A stretch of 64,000 nucleotides of DNA. Origin: Nemertoderma westbladi. Lineage: Eukaryota > Xenacoelomorpha > Nemertodermatida > Nemertodermatidae. The stretch lies in the NCBI GenBank assembly GCA_032718475.1, contig JAUCBJ010001992.1, positions 61,939-125,938 on the forward strand. Direction: 5' to 3'. Below, in pieces: positions 11,331 to 21,626 of the stretch. The number at the start of each line of letters is the position of its first letter. Positions within the stretch are counted from its first letter, which is position 1. Below the pieces are notes generated by a model, which was given only the letters and a program-made list of their open reading frames with translations, did not search any database and was not told the origin of the DNA. Position numbers and translations under genes: made by a program.

Positions 11331-11635
11331 TCGATAATTAACATTGTGACAATAACCACCATCCCTCATTCAACACAATACTTCACTTCCGAACTTTGAA
11401 CTTACAAGCTCGCATCAAACTTTCACTTTGCAGTTTCTAAGAAATTTATTAAGTAGTTGTTCTGCACTTAGAGATAAATTTCCTACTGATATGTGGAATT
11501 ATTGTTTAGGCCTATATAAATAATCAATTAATATATCCCACTGTACAACAAATTTAATTATTGTTATAGTATTATTTACTATTATTTCAAGCTTTAATGA
11601 TTTTAAAAGTGACACAAGTATAATAGTTTTTCAGG

Positions 11636-11649
11636 ATTGAATACAAATA
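11636..11649 (+). other. Splice-acceptor-like site before the 11650 start codon
   Basis: A T-rich tract followed by TTTTTCAG ends at about 11634, then GATTGAATACAAATA and ATG. This fits the 3' end of a 5'-UTR intron or a spliced-leader acceptor; the donor exon is not identified. Confidence 0.4.
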
Positions 11650-12414
11650 ATGTCTGCGACTTCGAGATACGAGAACTGCTCCGTTCACGACAACACATAT
11701 TTACAACCTAAAGAAGTAAATAAAGAACCCGGAGTGGACATATCGCTATTAGAAGACGACAATGTATATGAGGAAATACCGGTACCTCCTCCACCCGGAT
11801 GCACTCAACCACAAAGCCGAGTTGTATCAAATAAAATGCATCCAATCCGCAAGCACCTACTCATACTGGGTCTATCAGTCGGCTTATTAGTGAGTTTGGT
11901 TGCAGTTGTAGTTATGTCTGTCGTCTATGTCACCTCAATGTCTACCTCTGTAAATGACATGGAAGACAGCGACAAAGAAAACTCGAACGGGGTATACTAT
12001 ATGTCAACTAATTATACAACCACTGTTGCGAATTATATACCACTCAATAATATACAAGAAATGATAGACGACAGCATAGAGAGAAGCACAAATGCCTCAA
12101 AGAAAGAATTTGAAAAGTCACTGAATGATCTTCGCAGTTGGTTCGACGAAGCTATAGTCACCCATAAGGAAGACGTTGATAATAAATTGATGGAACTTTA
12201 TGAGAACCTCACACGGGAGTATAAGTTGCTGAAAACTAGTAACGATGTGTTGGTTCAACGAATAAAGGAGATTGAAGAGCAACCAATGGCTCATCCATCG
12301 GATCCAGGGAGTAGGCTTCAAGTACAATCAGCTGCCAACCCTGTGCGATGTTCAACTAATGTACTGGTTCTACTCAGTGCGGCCTTACTTGCTCTGGCTA
12401 GGCTATGCGCATAA
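11650..12414 (+). CDS. Doubly anchored coiled-coil membrane protein, tetherin-like layout
   Basis: This is a 254-residue open frame in one exon. An acceptor-like TAGTTTTTCAG lies about 13 bases before ATG, so there is probably an upstream non-coding exon or a trans-spliced leader. Residues 1-69 look cytoplasmic, with tyrosine motifs YLQP (17-20) and YEEI (40-43; YEEI is the classic Src-family SH2 ligand) before a PVPPPPG stretch. Residues about 69-95 form one strong membrane segment. The ectodomain has N-glycosylation sequons at N121, N148 and N186, and a charged heptad-like helix at about 132-210. The last 18 residues are hydrophobic after a small-residue stretch (SAAN), as in a GPI signal or second membrane segment. 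This order matches BST2/tetherin and some other type II proteins; homology is not shown. The gene lies on the opposite strand inside aftiphilin intron 2. Family unknown. Confidence 0.7.
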   Translation: MSATSRYENCSVHDNTYLQPKEVNKEPGVDISLLEDDNVYEEIPVPPPPGCTQPQSRVVSNKMHPIRKHLLILGLSVGLLVSLVAVVVMSVVYVTSMSTSVNDMEDSDKENSNGVYYMSTNYTTTVANYIPLNNIQEMIDDSIERSTNASKKEFEKSLNDLRSWFDEAIVTHKEDVDNKLMELYENLTREYKLLKTSNDVLVQRIKEIEEQPMAHPSDPGSRLQVQSAANPVRCSTNVLVLLSAALLALARLCA

Positions 12415-12716
12415 ATGTTATTTTAAAATCACAACAAACTGCATCAGTCAGTAATTAAGAAGCGAATTTACTTAAAGGCGGGTTTACAACACAATTAATC
12501 CCTTAAAGTCCACAACTACAATTGTAAATAATTGAATTAGGCGCTAATTGGATATTGAGTAACAAAGTAAACTGCCAGCGCTGAGGAGATAAACAACGTA
12601 TGGAAAGGAAAGAAATTATTCAATAAGTTTATAATATATTTATTATTATATTTGTGTGAGACTATAAACCCGTCGTAATGATTCGATTATTTAATTGTGC
12701 CTTATTGTGCTTTTAA

Positions 12717-13430
12717 CCCTTAAACTGATGAGGATTTTTCTAAAACGCATCTCCACTTGGTGAAAACTCAAATATGAATTTTGCGATTGTCAGTTGTACT
12801 TGGTGGGAATTATTGATGAAATTTATTCTGACTTGGTGAAAACTCAAATATGAGTTTAATGGGCCCATGTGAAGAATACCACAGTATATGGTAAACAACA
12901 CGGTAGTAAAGCGTGGGAAAATTGTCTAATTTCAACTAATGGCCGTTTCATTGTTATAAGTCACAGAAACAAACTATAAACACAAGGTTGAAGGTAATTT
13001 TCTCCTCTTTCAGATATATATAACGGCCTCTGAAGTTGAAAATTACGCAGTCTATCGCAAATTTACTAATTCGCAGCTATTTTTGTTTATAAAATAATTA
13101 GTCTTATTCGATAAAAAAAAAGTCAACACTTAGATTTTTACATTCATAGAATGTTACGAATAATTGTCAAGCCATTCTTTTTATGAATTCCAAACTGACA
13201 TAATTCCGCATCTAATTCTTAAATTTACATAAATTTTTTTGAGGTTTATAAGTATAAAAAAAACTCTCACTAAGGAGGAATAGCAGAAAGATATAATCTC
13301 TACCAAGTCCAGATGTTGGCTCATAAACTCAGATATGAGTTCTCACCAAGTCAGATACTACCATTGGAAAACTTCCCACCAAGTGGCCCTCCCAAAACCC
13401 ATATGAGTTTTCACCAGTTTAAAAGGCAGG
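12717..13430. mobile_element. piggyBac-type MITE, copy 1 (TTAA target)
   Basis: Flanked by TTAA (12713-12716 and 13431-13434). Left end CCCTTAAACTGATGAGGATT; the right end read inward is CCTGCCTTTTAAACTGGTGA then AAACTCATATGGG. Inverted CCACTTGGTG and AAACTCATATATGAG-type motifs follow each end. The same two end types, in opposite orientation, bound the element at 62406-63891. TTAA target plus CCC-ends is the piggyBac pattern. There is no transposase; an open frame at 13313-13519 is not supported. A solitary CCCATGTGAAGAATACC motif lies inside. Confidence 0.75.
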
Positions 13431-13717
13431 TTAATAACAACGCAAAGGATAACGACTTTAATCGCTGTACTACTATTGTGGTACATAATATTATTATTGC
13501 AGATAAATTAATGCTTTGAGGCGCAGCTCATTAAGGATCAGTTAGAATTGTTTAGAGTCAATCATATCCACATCACGTAAAAATGTCACGTAGATTTCTT
13601 CACGTCACGCCATATTTTATGTTGGCTATAAATTGGTCAAAGTAACTTTAAAGTATGTTGTGACTCACAACTTTTTCACAACACATTTTTTGACCAAAGA
13701 AGTCAATGTTTGAAAAG

Positions 13718-15537
13718 TTAGCGCCCACCCCTACCTTCGGGTGGCGCCCACCTCTACCTTCGGGTATCGCCCACCCCTACCTTCGGGTAGCGCCCACCCC
13801 TACCTCCGGGTATCGCCCACCCCTACCTTCGGGTATCGCCCACCCCTACCTTAGGGTAGCGCCCACCCCTACCTCCGGGTAGCGCCCACCCCTACCTTCG
13901 GTAGCGCCCACCCCTACCTTCGGGTAGCGCCCACCCCTACCTCCGGGTATCGCCCACCCCTACCTTCGGGTAGCGCCCACCCCTACCTTCGGGTAGCGCC
14001 CACCCCTACCTCCGGGTATCGCCCACCCCTACCTTCGGGTAGCGCCCACCCCTACCTTCGCGTAGCGCCCACCCCTACCTCCGGGTATCGCCCACCCCTA
14101 CCTTCGGGTAGCGCTCACCCCTACCTTCGGGTAGCGTCCACCCCTACCTCCGGGTATTGCCCACCCCTACCTTCGGGTAGCGCCCACCCCTACCTTCGGG
14201 TAGCGCCCACCCCTACCTTCGGGTAGCGCCCACCCCTACCTCCGGGTATCGCCCACCCCTACCTCCGGGTAGCGCCCACCCCTACCTCCGGGTAGCGCCC
14301 ACCCCTACCTCCGGGTATCGCCCACCCCTACCTTCGGGTAGCGCCCACCCCTACCTCCGGGTATCGCCCACCCCTACCTTCGGGTAGCGCCCACCCCTAC
14401 CTTCGGGTAGCGCCCACCCCTACCTCCGGGTATCGCCCACCCCTACCTTCGGGTAGCGCCCACCCCTACCTCCGGGTATCGCCCACCCCTACCTTCGGGT
14501 AGCGCCCACCCCTACCTCCGGGTATCGCCCACCCCTACCTTCGGGTAGCGCCCACCCCTACCTCCGGGTATCGCCCACCCCTACCTTCGAGTATCGCCCA
14601 CCCCTACCTCCGGGTAGCGCCCACCCCTACCTTCGGGTAGCGCCCACCCCTACCTCCGGGTATCGCCCACCCCTACCTTCGGGTAGCGCCCACCCCTACT
14701 TCGGGTAGCGCCCACCCCTACCTTCGGGTAGCGCCCACCCCTACCTTCGGGTAGCGCCCACCCCTACCTCCGGGTAGCGCCCACCCCTACCTTCGGGTAG
14801 CGCCCACACCTACCTCCGGGTATCGCCCACCCCTACCTTCGAGTATCGCCCACCCCTACCTCCGGGTAGCGCCCACCCCTACCTTCGGGTAGCGCCCACC
14901 CCTACCTTCGGGTAGCGCCCACCCCTACCTTCGGGTAGCGCCCACCCCTACCTCCGGGTAGCGCCCACCCCTACCTTCGGGTAGCGCCCACCCCTACCTC
15001 CGGGTAGCGCCCACCCCTACCTTCGGGTAGCGCCCACCCCTACCTTCGGGTAGCGCCCACCCCTACCTTCGGGTAGCGCCCACCCCTACCTTCGGGTAGC
15101 GCCCACCCCTACCTCCGGGTAGCGCCCACCCCTACCTTCGGGTAGCGCCCACCCCTACCTTCGGGTAGCGCCCACCCCTACCTCCGGGTATCGCCCACCC
15201 CTACCTTCGGGTAGCGCCCACCCCTACCTCCGGGTATCGCCCACCCCTACCTTCGGGTAGCGCCCACCCCTACCTCCGGGTATCGCCAACCCCTACCTTC
15301 GGGTATCGCCCACCCCTACCTTCGAGTATCGCCCACCCCTACCTCCGGGTAGCGCCCACCCCTACCTTCGGGTAGCGCCCACCCCTACCTTCGGGTAGCG
15401 CCCACCCCTACCTTCGGGTAGCGCCCACCCCTACCTCCGGGTATCGCCCACCCCTACCTTCGGGTAGCGCCCACCCCTACCTTCGGGTAGCGCCCACCCC
15501 TACCTTCGAGTATCGCCCACCCCTACCTTCGGGTAGC
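13718..15537. repeat. 23-bp GC-rich minisatellite, about 79 copies
   Basis: Unit GTAGCGCCCACCCCTACCTT plus CGG, with alternating variants CCTTCGGGTAGC and CCTCCGGGTATC. Strong strand asymmetry (C-rich plus strand). It lies in aftiphilin intron 2. No gene is within it. Confidence 0.97.
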
Positions 15538-15685
15538 AGCTATCGAAAGAGGAGCCTTCGAGTCGCCTCCGGCCTCGGCTGACTGTGAAATAATTTCCCA
15601 CTACCAAATCGCCAGGGCGACATATTTTCCAACTTTATATCGCAGTGCGACATTATTTCTCAGTATGTCCCTACACCATGCATTA

Positions 15686-15875
15686 AAGGCCCATTTATAC
15701 TAGGCCGTACCACAGCCGAACGGTAACCGTATGGTAATAAATTGTGATATTTGTCAGTACTGCAGCCGTCATGCGGCCGTACGGTATGTTTGATATGCCG
15801 TACGACAACTGCAGATTCCGAACGGCCTTGTACGAAGCCGTACGTTGACCGTACGGCCGAGAATAAATGGGCCTT
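15686..15875. mobile_element. 190-bp MITE with AAGGCCCATTTAT ends and TA target
   Basis: The left end AAGGCCCATTTATACTAGGC is matched by an inverted right end GCCGAGAATAAATGGGCCTT (one short mismatch block). TA lies directly outside both ends (15684-15685 and 15876-15877). The interior repeats CCGTACGG-type palindromes and could fold extensively. The TA target fits the Tc1/mariner group; assignment is inference. Confidence 0.7.
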
Positions 15876-17444
15876 TACTATGTATTTCCATAATCACATG
15901 ACGTCATTCGAATACACACTACAACTATGTCCTGGAATATGTGGCAGTAACACTAGAAACGGACCTATGTGTACTACACATACTGTAGGTCCGTGTGTAG
16001 GGAGGGACGATTTTTATTTTTTTTAATCTCATTGTAACCGGAATTTTTCAGTGAATCTGAATTTGCAAACAGCTAAGCGATATCTACCTCCGTTCTCGAG
16101 ATATGACGTGACCGGCTACATTGATGGTTGGTTTAGATTCTGAAACTCAATACCGATAAAAACGCACTTAAACATTTTACTATTAATTGTTACTATTTTT
16201 GAAGGTCAATAAAAATAAAGTCACAACGTCCAAATTAAATTTTCGCAGAGTAATTTAGGTCGTCAGTAAACGTATTCCCAGGGTTACCTTTCATATTTGT
16301 CTGAATATAGACTGCCTGTATGTAAGTATGCCTGTCTGTTAGTCTGTATGTCCTTTCATCAAATAATAAGGGAAACTACCGCACCGTATAGTTAATATTT
16401 CCACTGTGGGGGTTTCCCTGATTGTGAATATAGTTACAATGTCAATTTCCATGTTTAGAATAATCTAGACCGTTTGTATGATTGTAATAATGTATGTCTG
16501 TCCATAAAAGTAAGCCTATCATTTGTATGTGGTTATTTCAGATATATGAAAATTTAAATTTTCGTGTTGCTCGACCCCTTTTAGTATTTAGCACCCAACC
16601 AAAAATAGTATTCCAGTCCACCTTGGTGATCTGGAAAATATTACAATTGAAATCAGCATCCTATATCGATTGAAAATCAGAGTTTAGGAGCAAATCACGT
16701 TGGAAAAAATGAAAATTTAAAATCGTGTTAAAATATCGTGTTCGTGTTAAAATCATAGACAGGTTTCTAGTTTTACTGCCACAGTGAATTTAATAAATAC
16801 ACAATATTCTGTAACATTTTGTCATTCTCATAAGTAGCTACGCAACAATCTGACAATGCACTGCCTATATAATAATACACCACCTCCCTTAATACAACAG
16901 TTTAGGGGGGGGGGGGGGGGGGTCGGAGCCCCCCCCCCCCGCCCCTAATTGTTTTCAAACTTCAATCATATGCTACGAAATTTGGTATGATGATAGTTCG
17001 ACAATTTTTCATACTGCTGATAGGCCTGGACGAATTTTTCAATTTACGAGCCATTTCGATACAACAAGCCGTTAAAATTTGCATTTTTAGCAATACCGGT
17101 ATTTAACATCTCTGTTGGCTTTATTTTTAATCTTCCGAATGTAATCTGGATATTTTTGAGAACCGCCTTCATCTGCAGATTCCGAATGAGACCCTAAATC
17201 AGTTAAAACATTTACCATTATACTTCCACAAGATTTATTACATCAGTTACGAGCTGCCGGTGGTACCTGGATTGGGATTCCATTTCGGAGATTTTCCACT
17301 TTCTTTCAGTTCGTGACGATATATATACTCCCAGGCATCACTTTATTTACTTTTTACCATCGAATTAAAGTAAATTATTGCATCATCTCTACAATATAAT
17401 GCCCAACTCCCACCCGGCCGAGGTATTCCGAACAATTAACTTAC
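15876..17444. other. Intronic stretch with a poly(G)/poly(C) foldback
   Basis: It lies within aftiphilin intron 2. At 16905-16922 there are 18 G, then TCGGAG, then a run of C broken by one G to about 16945; the two runs could pair or form G-quadruplex structures. A partial match to family A ends is near 16785-16835. No gene seen. Confidence 0.5.
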
Positions 17445-17573
17445 CTTTTGTAAACCTTCCAGACGACCTGCTGTTACTATGGTAACTAATAGAGCGTTCT
17501 CGGTATCCGATTGGTTGTCTGTCATTCCAGAATCTTCCGGAAACGCCTTATTCACTATTTGCTGTAAGTTTTG
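17445..17573 (-). CDS. AFTPH: Aftiphilin-like, exon 2 (internal)
   Basis: The exon is 43 codons, phase 0 at both ends. Acceptor TTTCTTTCTCAG precedes 17573 and donor GTAAGT follows 17445. It encodes QNLQQIVNKAFPED followed by an acidic linker and ALLVTIVTAGRLEGLQK. The L-x-x-I-x-x-x-FP helix corresponds to the start of the aftiphilin clathrin-binding-box domain, where vertebrate proteins have L-x-R-I-F-x-x-x-FP. Joins exon 1 (ending SPM) and exon 3 (starting VTHSS) without frame change. Confidence 0.87.
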
Positions 17574-17700
17574 CTGAGAAAGAAAATAAATACCAGTAAT
17601 ATCTTTAAAAAGAAGTCAAATAGTCACTAATTAGTTAAAAACCGAGGTTGTGGGTAGGAAAAGCGACTGGGAGAATTATACAAATAAGTGATTCAGAGGC

Positions 17701-17722
17701 AGGGGGGGGGGGGGGGGGGGGA
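17701..17722 (+). repeat. Poly(G) tract in aftiphilin intron 1
   Basis: A run of about 21 G, just downstream (in gene direction) of exon 1. Read as C on the gene strand, it lengthens the open frame past the donor as polyproline, which is why the uninterrupted frame runs beyond the true exon end. Confidence 0.85.
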
Positions 17723-17768
17723 GGTGTGTTCCCAACAATACTGTAACTATTAAATATAAATATATTAC

Positions 17769-19070
17769 CATTGGGGACCTGGAAGCTTTTCCATCGAGGA
17801 TATCTGTTCTGTCTGTTTGCTGCTTTGGATTGGGTGGAGATTGTTCCCATCGACTGGAGGCCCAATTAGACTCAGAATTAGATTCGGTCGACCAATCAGG
17901 ATCAACAATCCAGTTCTTGGCGTCAGTTCCACCGGGGCTAACCACAACCGCGGAGTCGAAGGTGGACACGGTGAAATCGCCAAACTCGTCATCGTCAGGT
18001 GAGTCGGGAGGGGGAAAGTCGGGAGTTTGTGGGGGGGAAGTTGGGTGAAAGGGGGGAGGGGTTGTCTCGTGGGGTGATGGGGGATCGGGAGGACGGGACT
18101 CGGGAATTTGTGGGGGGAATATTGGGTTAAAGGGGGGAGGGGTTGTCTCAGGGGGTGATGGGGGTTCGGGTTCATACTCGGTACCTGAACGACCATCTAC
18201 TGTTTGTAAAGGCGCAGCGACGTTGGGGCTGAAACCGATAGGTAAATCTGGGGTTACTCTCGGGATGGGTATCGGAGTGTCTGGCTCATCGTTCTCTTCG
18301 TCCGACCACTCGGCGTCCATCGTCCGTATCTCGTCCGCGATATCGTCGCCGTCGTCCGTGGGGTCCGGAGGCAACTCGCAACTCAACGGGAAACTCGCCC
18401 AGTCAGCGTAATCCTCGGTCCCAACAAACCCAGAGTTTACGTCGTCGTTACTCGCATGGTTGGTAAATTCGCTATAATCAGCATCGCTTTCAAGAGTTTC
18501 TAAAGGAACATCGTTACTCATTGCACAATCTACTGAATTGGTGACATTATCCGAGAGTTCGGGTAATCGAAGTGAGTCCGATTGCACAAGTTCGAGTTCA
18601 CTTTGGGGGATTAACGTCATCTCTTTATCGGAAACTGCCGCATCTGGAATCACCAAACGCGATGATGGCGAGTGGCTAGACGTCGCGTTAACATCCGACA
18701 AGGTCGTTGCGTTTACATCCGACAAGGTCGTTGCGTTTACATCCGACAAGGTCGTTGCGTTTACATCCGACAAGGTTCTCGCCGCACTGTCGTTGCATAA
18801 AGTAGCATCGTTATTTAAACTAGAGTTATCTGAGATAATTTTATGAGTTTCTAAATGCAGCTCATCGTCGGCTGCCCGTAAAGTCAAACCTGCGCAAGAT
18901 GCAGGGTGAGGTTCTATAACCGATTGCATATTATTACTGCTGTCATAATTGTTATCAGACTCAGATATAGCGATTGGTACAGGTAGTGGAATATTAATAG
19001 GAGTATTTGATAATTTCAATGCAACTATGGATTCGGATTCGTTATTCCTTTTTGACAGCTCATCCGCCAT
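17769..19070 (-). CDS. AFTPH: Aftiphilin-like clathrin adaptor, exon 1
   Basis: 434 codons from ATG at 19070 to a GTAATA donor after 17769. Aftiphilin is a cytosolic accessory protein that binds clathrin and AP-1/AP-2 ear domains in trans-Golgi and endosomal vesicle traffic. The exon encodes a long acidic, Pro/Ser-rich disordered tail. Adaptor-type motifs are visible: DYSEF (198-202), DYADWASF (220-227), DEFGDF (361-366, just after PPPDSPDD) and the tryptophan block DPDWSTESNSESNW (390-403), close to the vertebrate DW-x-x-F...W-x-x-F region. Four perfect TLSDVNAT repeats lie at 99-130 and two PPSP[PH]ETTPPPF repeats at about 304-341. Start chosen because it is the first ATG of a frame that is open and GC-richer than its flanks; a 5' non-coding exon is possible. 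Identification rests mainly on exons 1-4 together. Confidence 0.85.
18681..18776 (-). repeat. 24-bp coding minisatellite (TLSDVNAT x4)
   Basis: Four copies of an eight-codon unit inside aftiphilin exon 1; on the plus strand it reads GTCGTTGCGTTTACATCCGA plus CAAG. Three units are identical, implying recent in-frame expansion in a disordered region. Confidence 0.9.
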
Positions 19071-19452
19071 TCTAATATTAATAGTATTACCGGTACTGTA
19101 AATGAATCATGACATACACTTACTGACTTATGAGAAACTATTAAAACATCTCACATACTGACTTGACATAGCCTACAGCCTATCTATCTGCAATCACACT
19201 ACAGCCAGAACGACCAACGTGTATAATCTAAATCGAAAGTAATAATACAAGGCTGAAGATGCAAGGTGATTTAAATTTAAATATTATCCATCAATTGAAT
19301 CCCAAACAATGTAAAAGAACTCACTTTCATGCTAGATATGTTTCATGTTTCACCTTTCCACCCTGATGCCTGAACACAACACTCCCCATTCGATATTCTA
19401 AACATCTGAACATAGAAGTATCTTAATCGATCTAGTGATATCGAATACAGTC
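19071..19452. other. Region upstream of the aftiphilin-like gene
   Basis: AT-rich, no CpG-dense or TATA element recognised with confidence. It should hold the promoter or a 5' intron; nothing more can be supported. Confidence 0.35.
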
Positions 19453-19981
19453 AGGAACACTGGTCACAATTTGTTTAATTTCCAGCCAGAATGTGTCCGC
19501 GGAAAACGCTCTCAGAGTGAAATTTTTCCATAGAAAACAATGCTAAATTTCATTTGAAAACCGGCAGTGACATTTTAACATTGGGATTCTAAAAATTTGA
19601 CATTTGACAGTTTGAATCGCCATAAAATTCTGTATAAATTAATTTGAGAATTAGAATCTCTATCATTACCGGTACTACATACTATAACTACCCCTACTGC
19701 CCTATCATTAATATTAAAAATAAAAATGTGCCCAGCTTCTGCCAGTCAGCCAGTCTGCTTTGAGTACGCCCTACTACTCTACTAGCTGACTAGTGGAGTT
19801 ACAGCCAAAATATGTCCGGAAATATAATCGCAGCCTGTAACTGTCTGCATGTGGCCTGTGAAGTGAAGGACAAATAGTAGCTGCACGGCTGCACGGACAC
19901 TTTCTGGCTGTAAATACTAAATATATGGACAATTTTTGATTGAGATCAAGCGGCAGCCATCCAGAAGTGACCAGTGTTCCT
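19453..19981. mobile_element. Inverted-repeat-bounded segment (AGGAACACTGGTCAC ends)
   Basis: AGGAACACTGGTCAC at 19453 and its inverse GTGACCAGTGTTCCT ending at 19981, with subterminal CCAGCCAGAATGTGTCCG versus an inverted CGGACACTTTCTGGCTG. Looks like a degenerate TIR element of about 530 bases; no target duplication seen. Confidence 0.4.
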
Positions 19982-20105
19982 AACTTGAATGTAGAAACAA
20001 AAAATGTTACACATACCACATACTGCTGTACTGTCTGCTGACATACACATACCTGCATGCATACAGACTGACAGACATAACAAAGTCTATAATTAATTGT
20101 GATGT

Positions 20106-20184
20106 GACTTCTCTGACCACGAAAACATCTAAACAGAACCGTGGATCCATGTTCTGTTTAGATGTTTTCGTGGTCAGAGAAGTC
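20106..20184. other. Perfect 34-bp hairpin
   Basis: Arms 20106-20139 and 20151-20184 are perfect reverse complements around an 11-base loop (CGTGGATCCAT). Arm 1 begins GACTTCTCTGACCACG. A transcript would form an uninterrupted 34-bp duplex, longer and cleaner than typical animal microRNA precursors; a young MITE core is an alternative. Confidence 0.85.
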
Positions 20185-20209
20185 GGTTATCGTTCATATG
20201 CGTACCTGT

Positions 20210-20340
20210 GGCAAAAGAAGCAGGTTACAGTGGTGGTGTTTTCTAACCAAAACAATAAACTAATCTCCATTACTTAATTAACGGAAAGGAGCAGGTTACA
20301 GTGGTGGGCTTTTCTAACCAAAACAATAAACAATATCTCA
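20210..20340 (+). repeat. Two tandem copies of the CAGGTTACAGTGG / CTAACCAAAACAATAAA repeat
   Basis: GCAGGTTACAGTGGTGG followed about 10 bases later by TTCTAACCAAAACAATAAAC occurs at 20220-20260 and again at 20291-20331. The core CTAACCAAAACAATAAA recurs at 46045, 48646 and 62727 (plus) and, inverted, at 24943 and (one base changed) 63399. Confidence 0.75.
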
Positions 20341-21077
20341 ATAACATAGGGTATTTCATACTTATAGTCTTATTTTTGCAATACGAAAATACCACAGGCA
20401 CAGGTACGGATATGAACTATAACTGGATCCACAAATATGATGAAAGCTCCTCTTTATTCGAACTGTCGAAAACAACCAATAAAAAACAAAAATGTAAACT
20501 TTTCAAAAGGCTGAAAACAGAAAAGGGCTGTAGAATGACAATTAGAGACGGTTGAAACAACGGTCTGTCCCCAGACCCTGACTGCCTGACGGTCCCCAAA
20601 GCAGCAAAGTAGGCTAACAAGACTCAATTTCAGGCTGATAGGTCAGTCGTGTCAGTCAGTCAGTAGGTGGTACAGTCTGAGTCTGACAGGACTTGGTCTG
20701 TTGGTTGCGGTAAGGCGGTAGCCTACCACCTACCGGTAGGTGGTCGGCATATGCTATACCGGTACTGCTATACAATGCTACAATCACAAATTACCATACT
20801 GCCATACCTGCATACAGCAGTACAGGCGCAAAAGTACATCAAGCAGAGGGTACTGCAGTACTGTTCTGCTGTACCGGTACCGGTACTGTACAGCTGTATG
20901 CATGGTATGTGGTACAGTATGCAGCAATCAGGCAATTGCAGTAGAAACGTTTTAATGTTCCGTTCTTTATGATTATAAGGATAAGCCTATACAGTGCATG
21001 CATGCATTGCTGAAAACTTATGTAACACACATTGTAACACACATTGTAACACACATTGCAACACACACATTGAATAC
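20341..21077. other. Intergenic, CCGGTA- and TACAGT-rich
   Basis: Contains many short ACCGGTA and CAGTACTG words and a TGTAACACACAT triplet near 21020-21058. Short open frames here overlap each other on both strands and show no known domain. No gene called. Confidence 0.45.
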
Positions 21078-21490
21078 ACCATGTCCAGGAATATAGTGTC
21101 GTTATTCGTACCTGCCCCCCCCCCAAATTTTTTTACAAATCGTAATGAGATTGCATGAAATTTGAAACAGAGTTAGTTTCACCTCCATCCTCCTTGCTGG
21201 GTGAGCCAGAATTTTTATTTTCACTTTCATTCTTTAGCTACAAACGTTTGAAAAAGGTGTCTCTGTCGATATTGCACCAGTTACACCGCAGTTATTCTTC
21301 AAACATTTAGTGATTTGTTGGTATTAGTGGAAAGCTGACCGCGCAAGGATTCCAAATATGTAAAAATAATTGAATTTGGTTGGGAAATAGCTGAGTTTGG
21401 CATTCGAATTTTGCATGTATTATAGCTTCCACTGCAGGCCATTTATTCTATTAAATTAATACACAATGCTCTAGAACATTTTGATTATGT
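21078..21490 (+). repeat. Dispersed repeat family A, copy 3
   Basis: Starts ACACCATGTCCAGGAATATA and keeps the family block order (GAGATTGCATGAAATTTGAA, GAGCCAGAATTTTTATTTT, CACCGCAGTTATTCTTC, GCAAGGATTCCAAATATG). A C-run at 21115-21124 sits near its start. Confidence 0.75.
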
Positions 21491-21587
21491 ATGAATATCC
21501 ATATACTAGTATTATCATGTAGGCAAATTGCATTGTTGCCAAGCTACTTGTAGCCTTATGTTACTTATTGTAGCTTGTTATAAGCCT

Positions 21588-21625
21588 ATTCTGCCATTAT
21601 ATAGTTAATAGTTAACGATATGCAG
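21588..21625 (+). repeat. Left direct repeat flanking the LINE fragment
   Basis: ATTCTGCCATTATATAGTTA and the following ATAGTTAACGATATGCAG match 23188-23230, where five extra bases (CTGTA region) are present and one base differs. Interpreted as a long target-site duplication made by the retrotransposon. Confidence 0.6.
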
Positions 21626-21626
21626 G

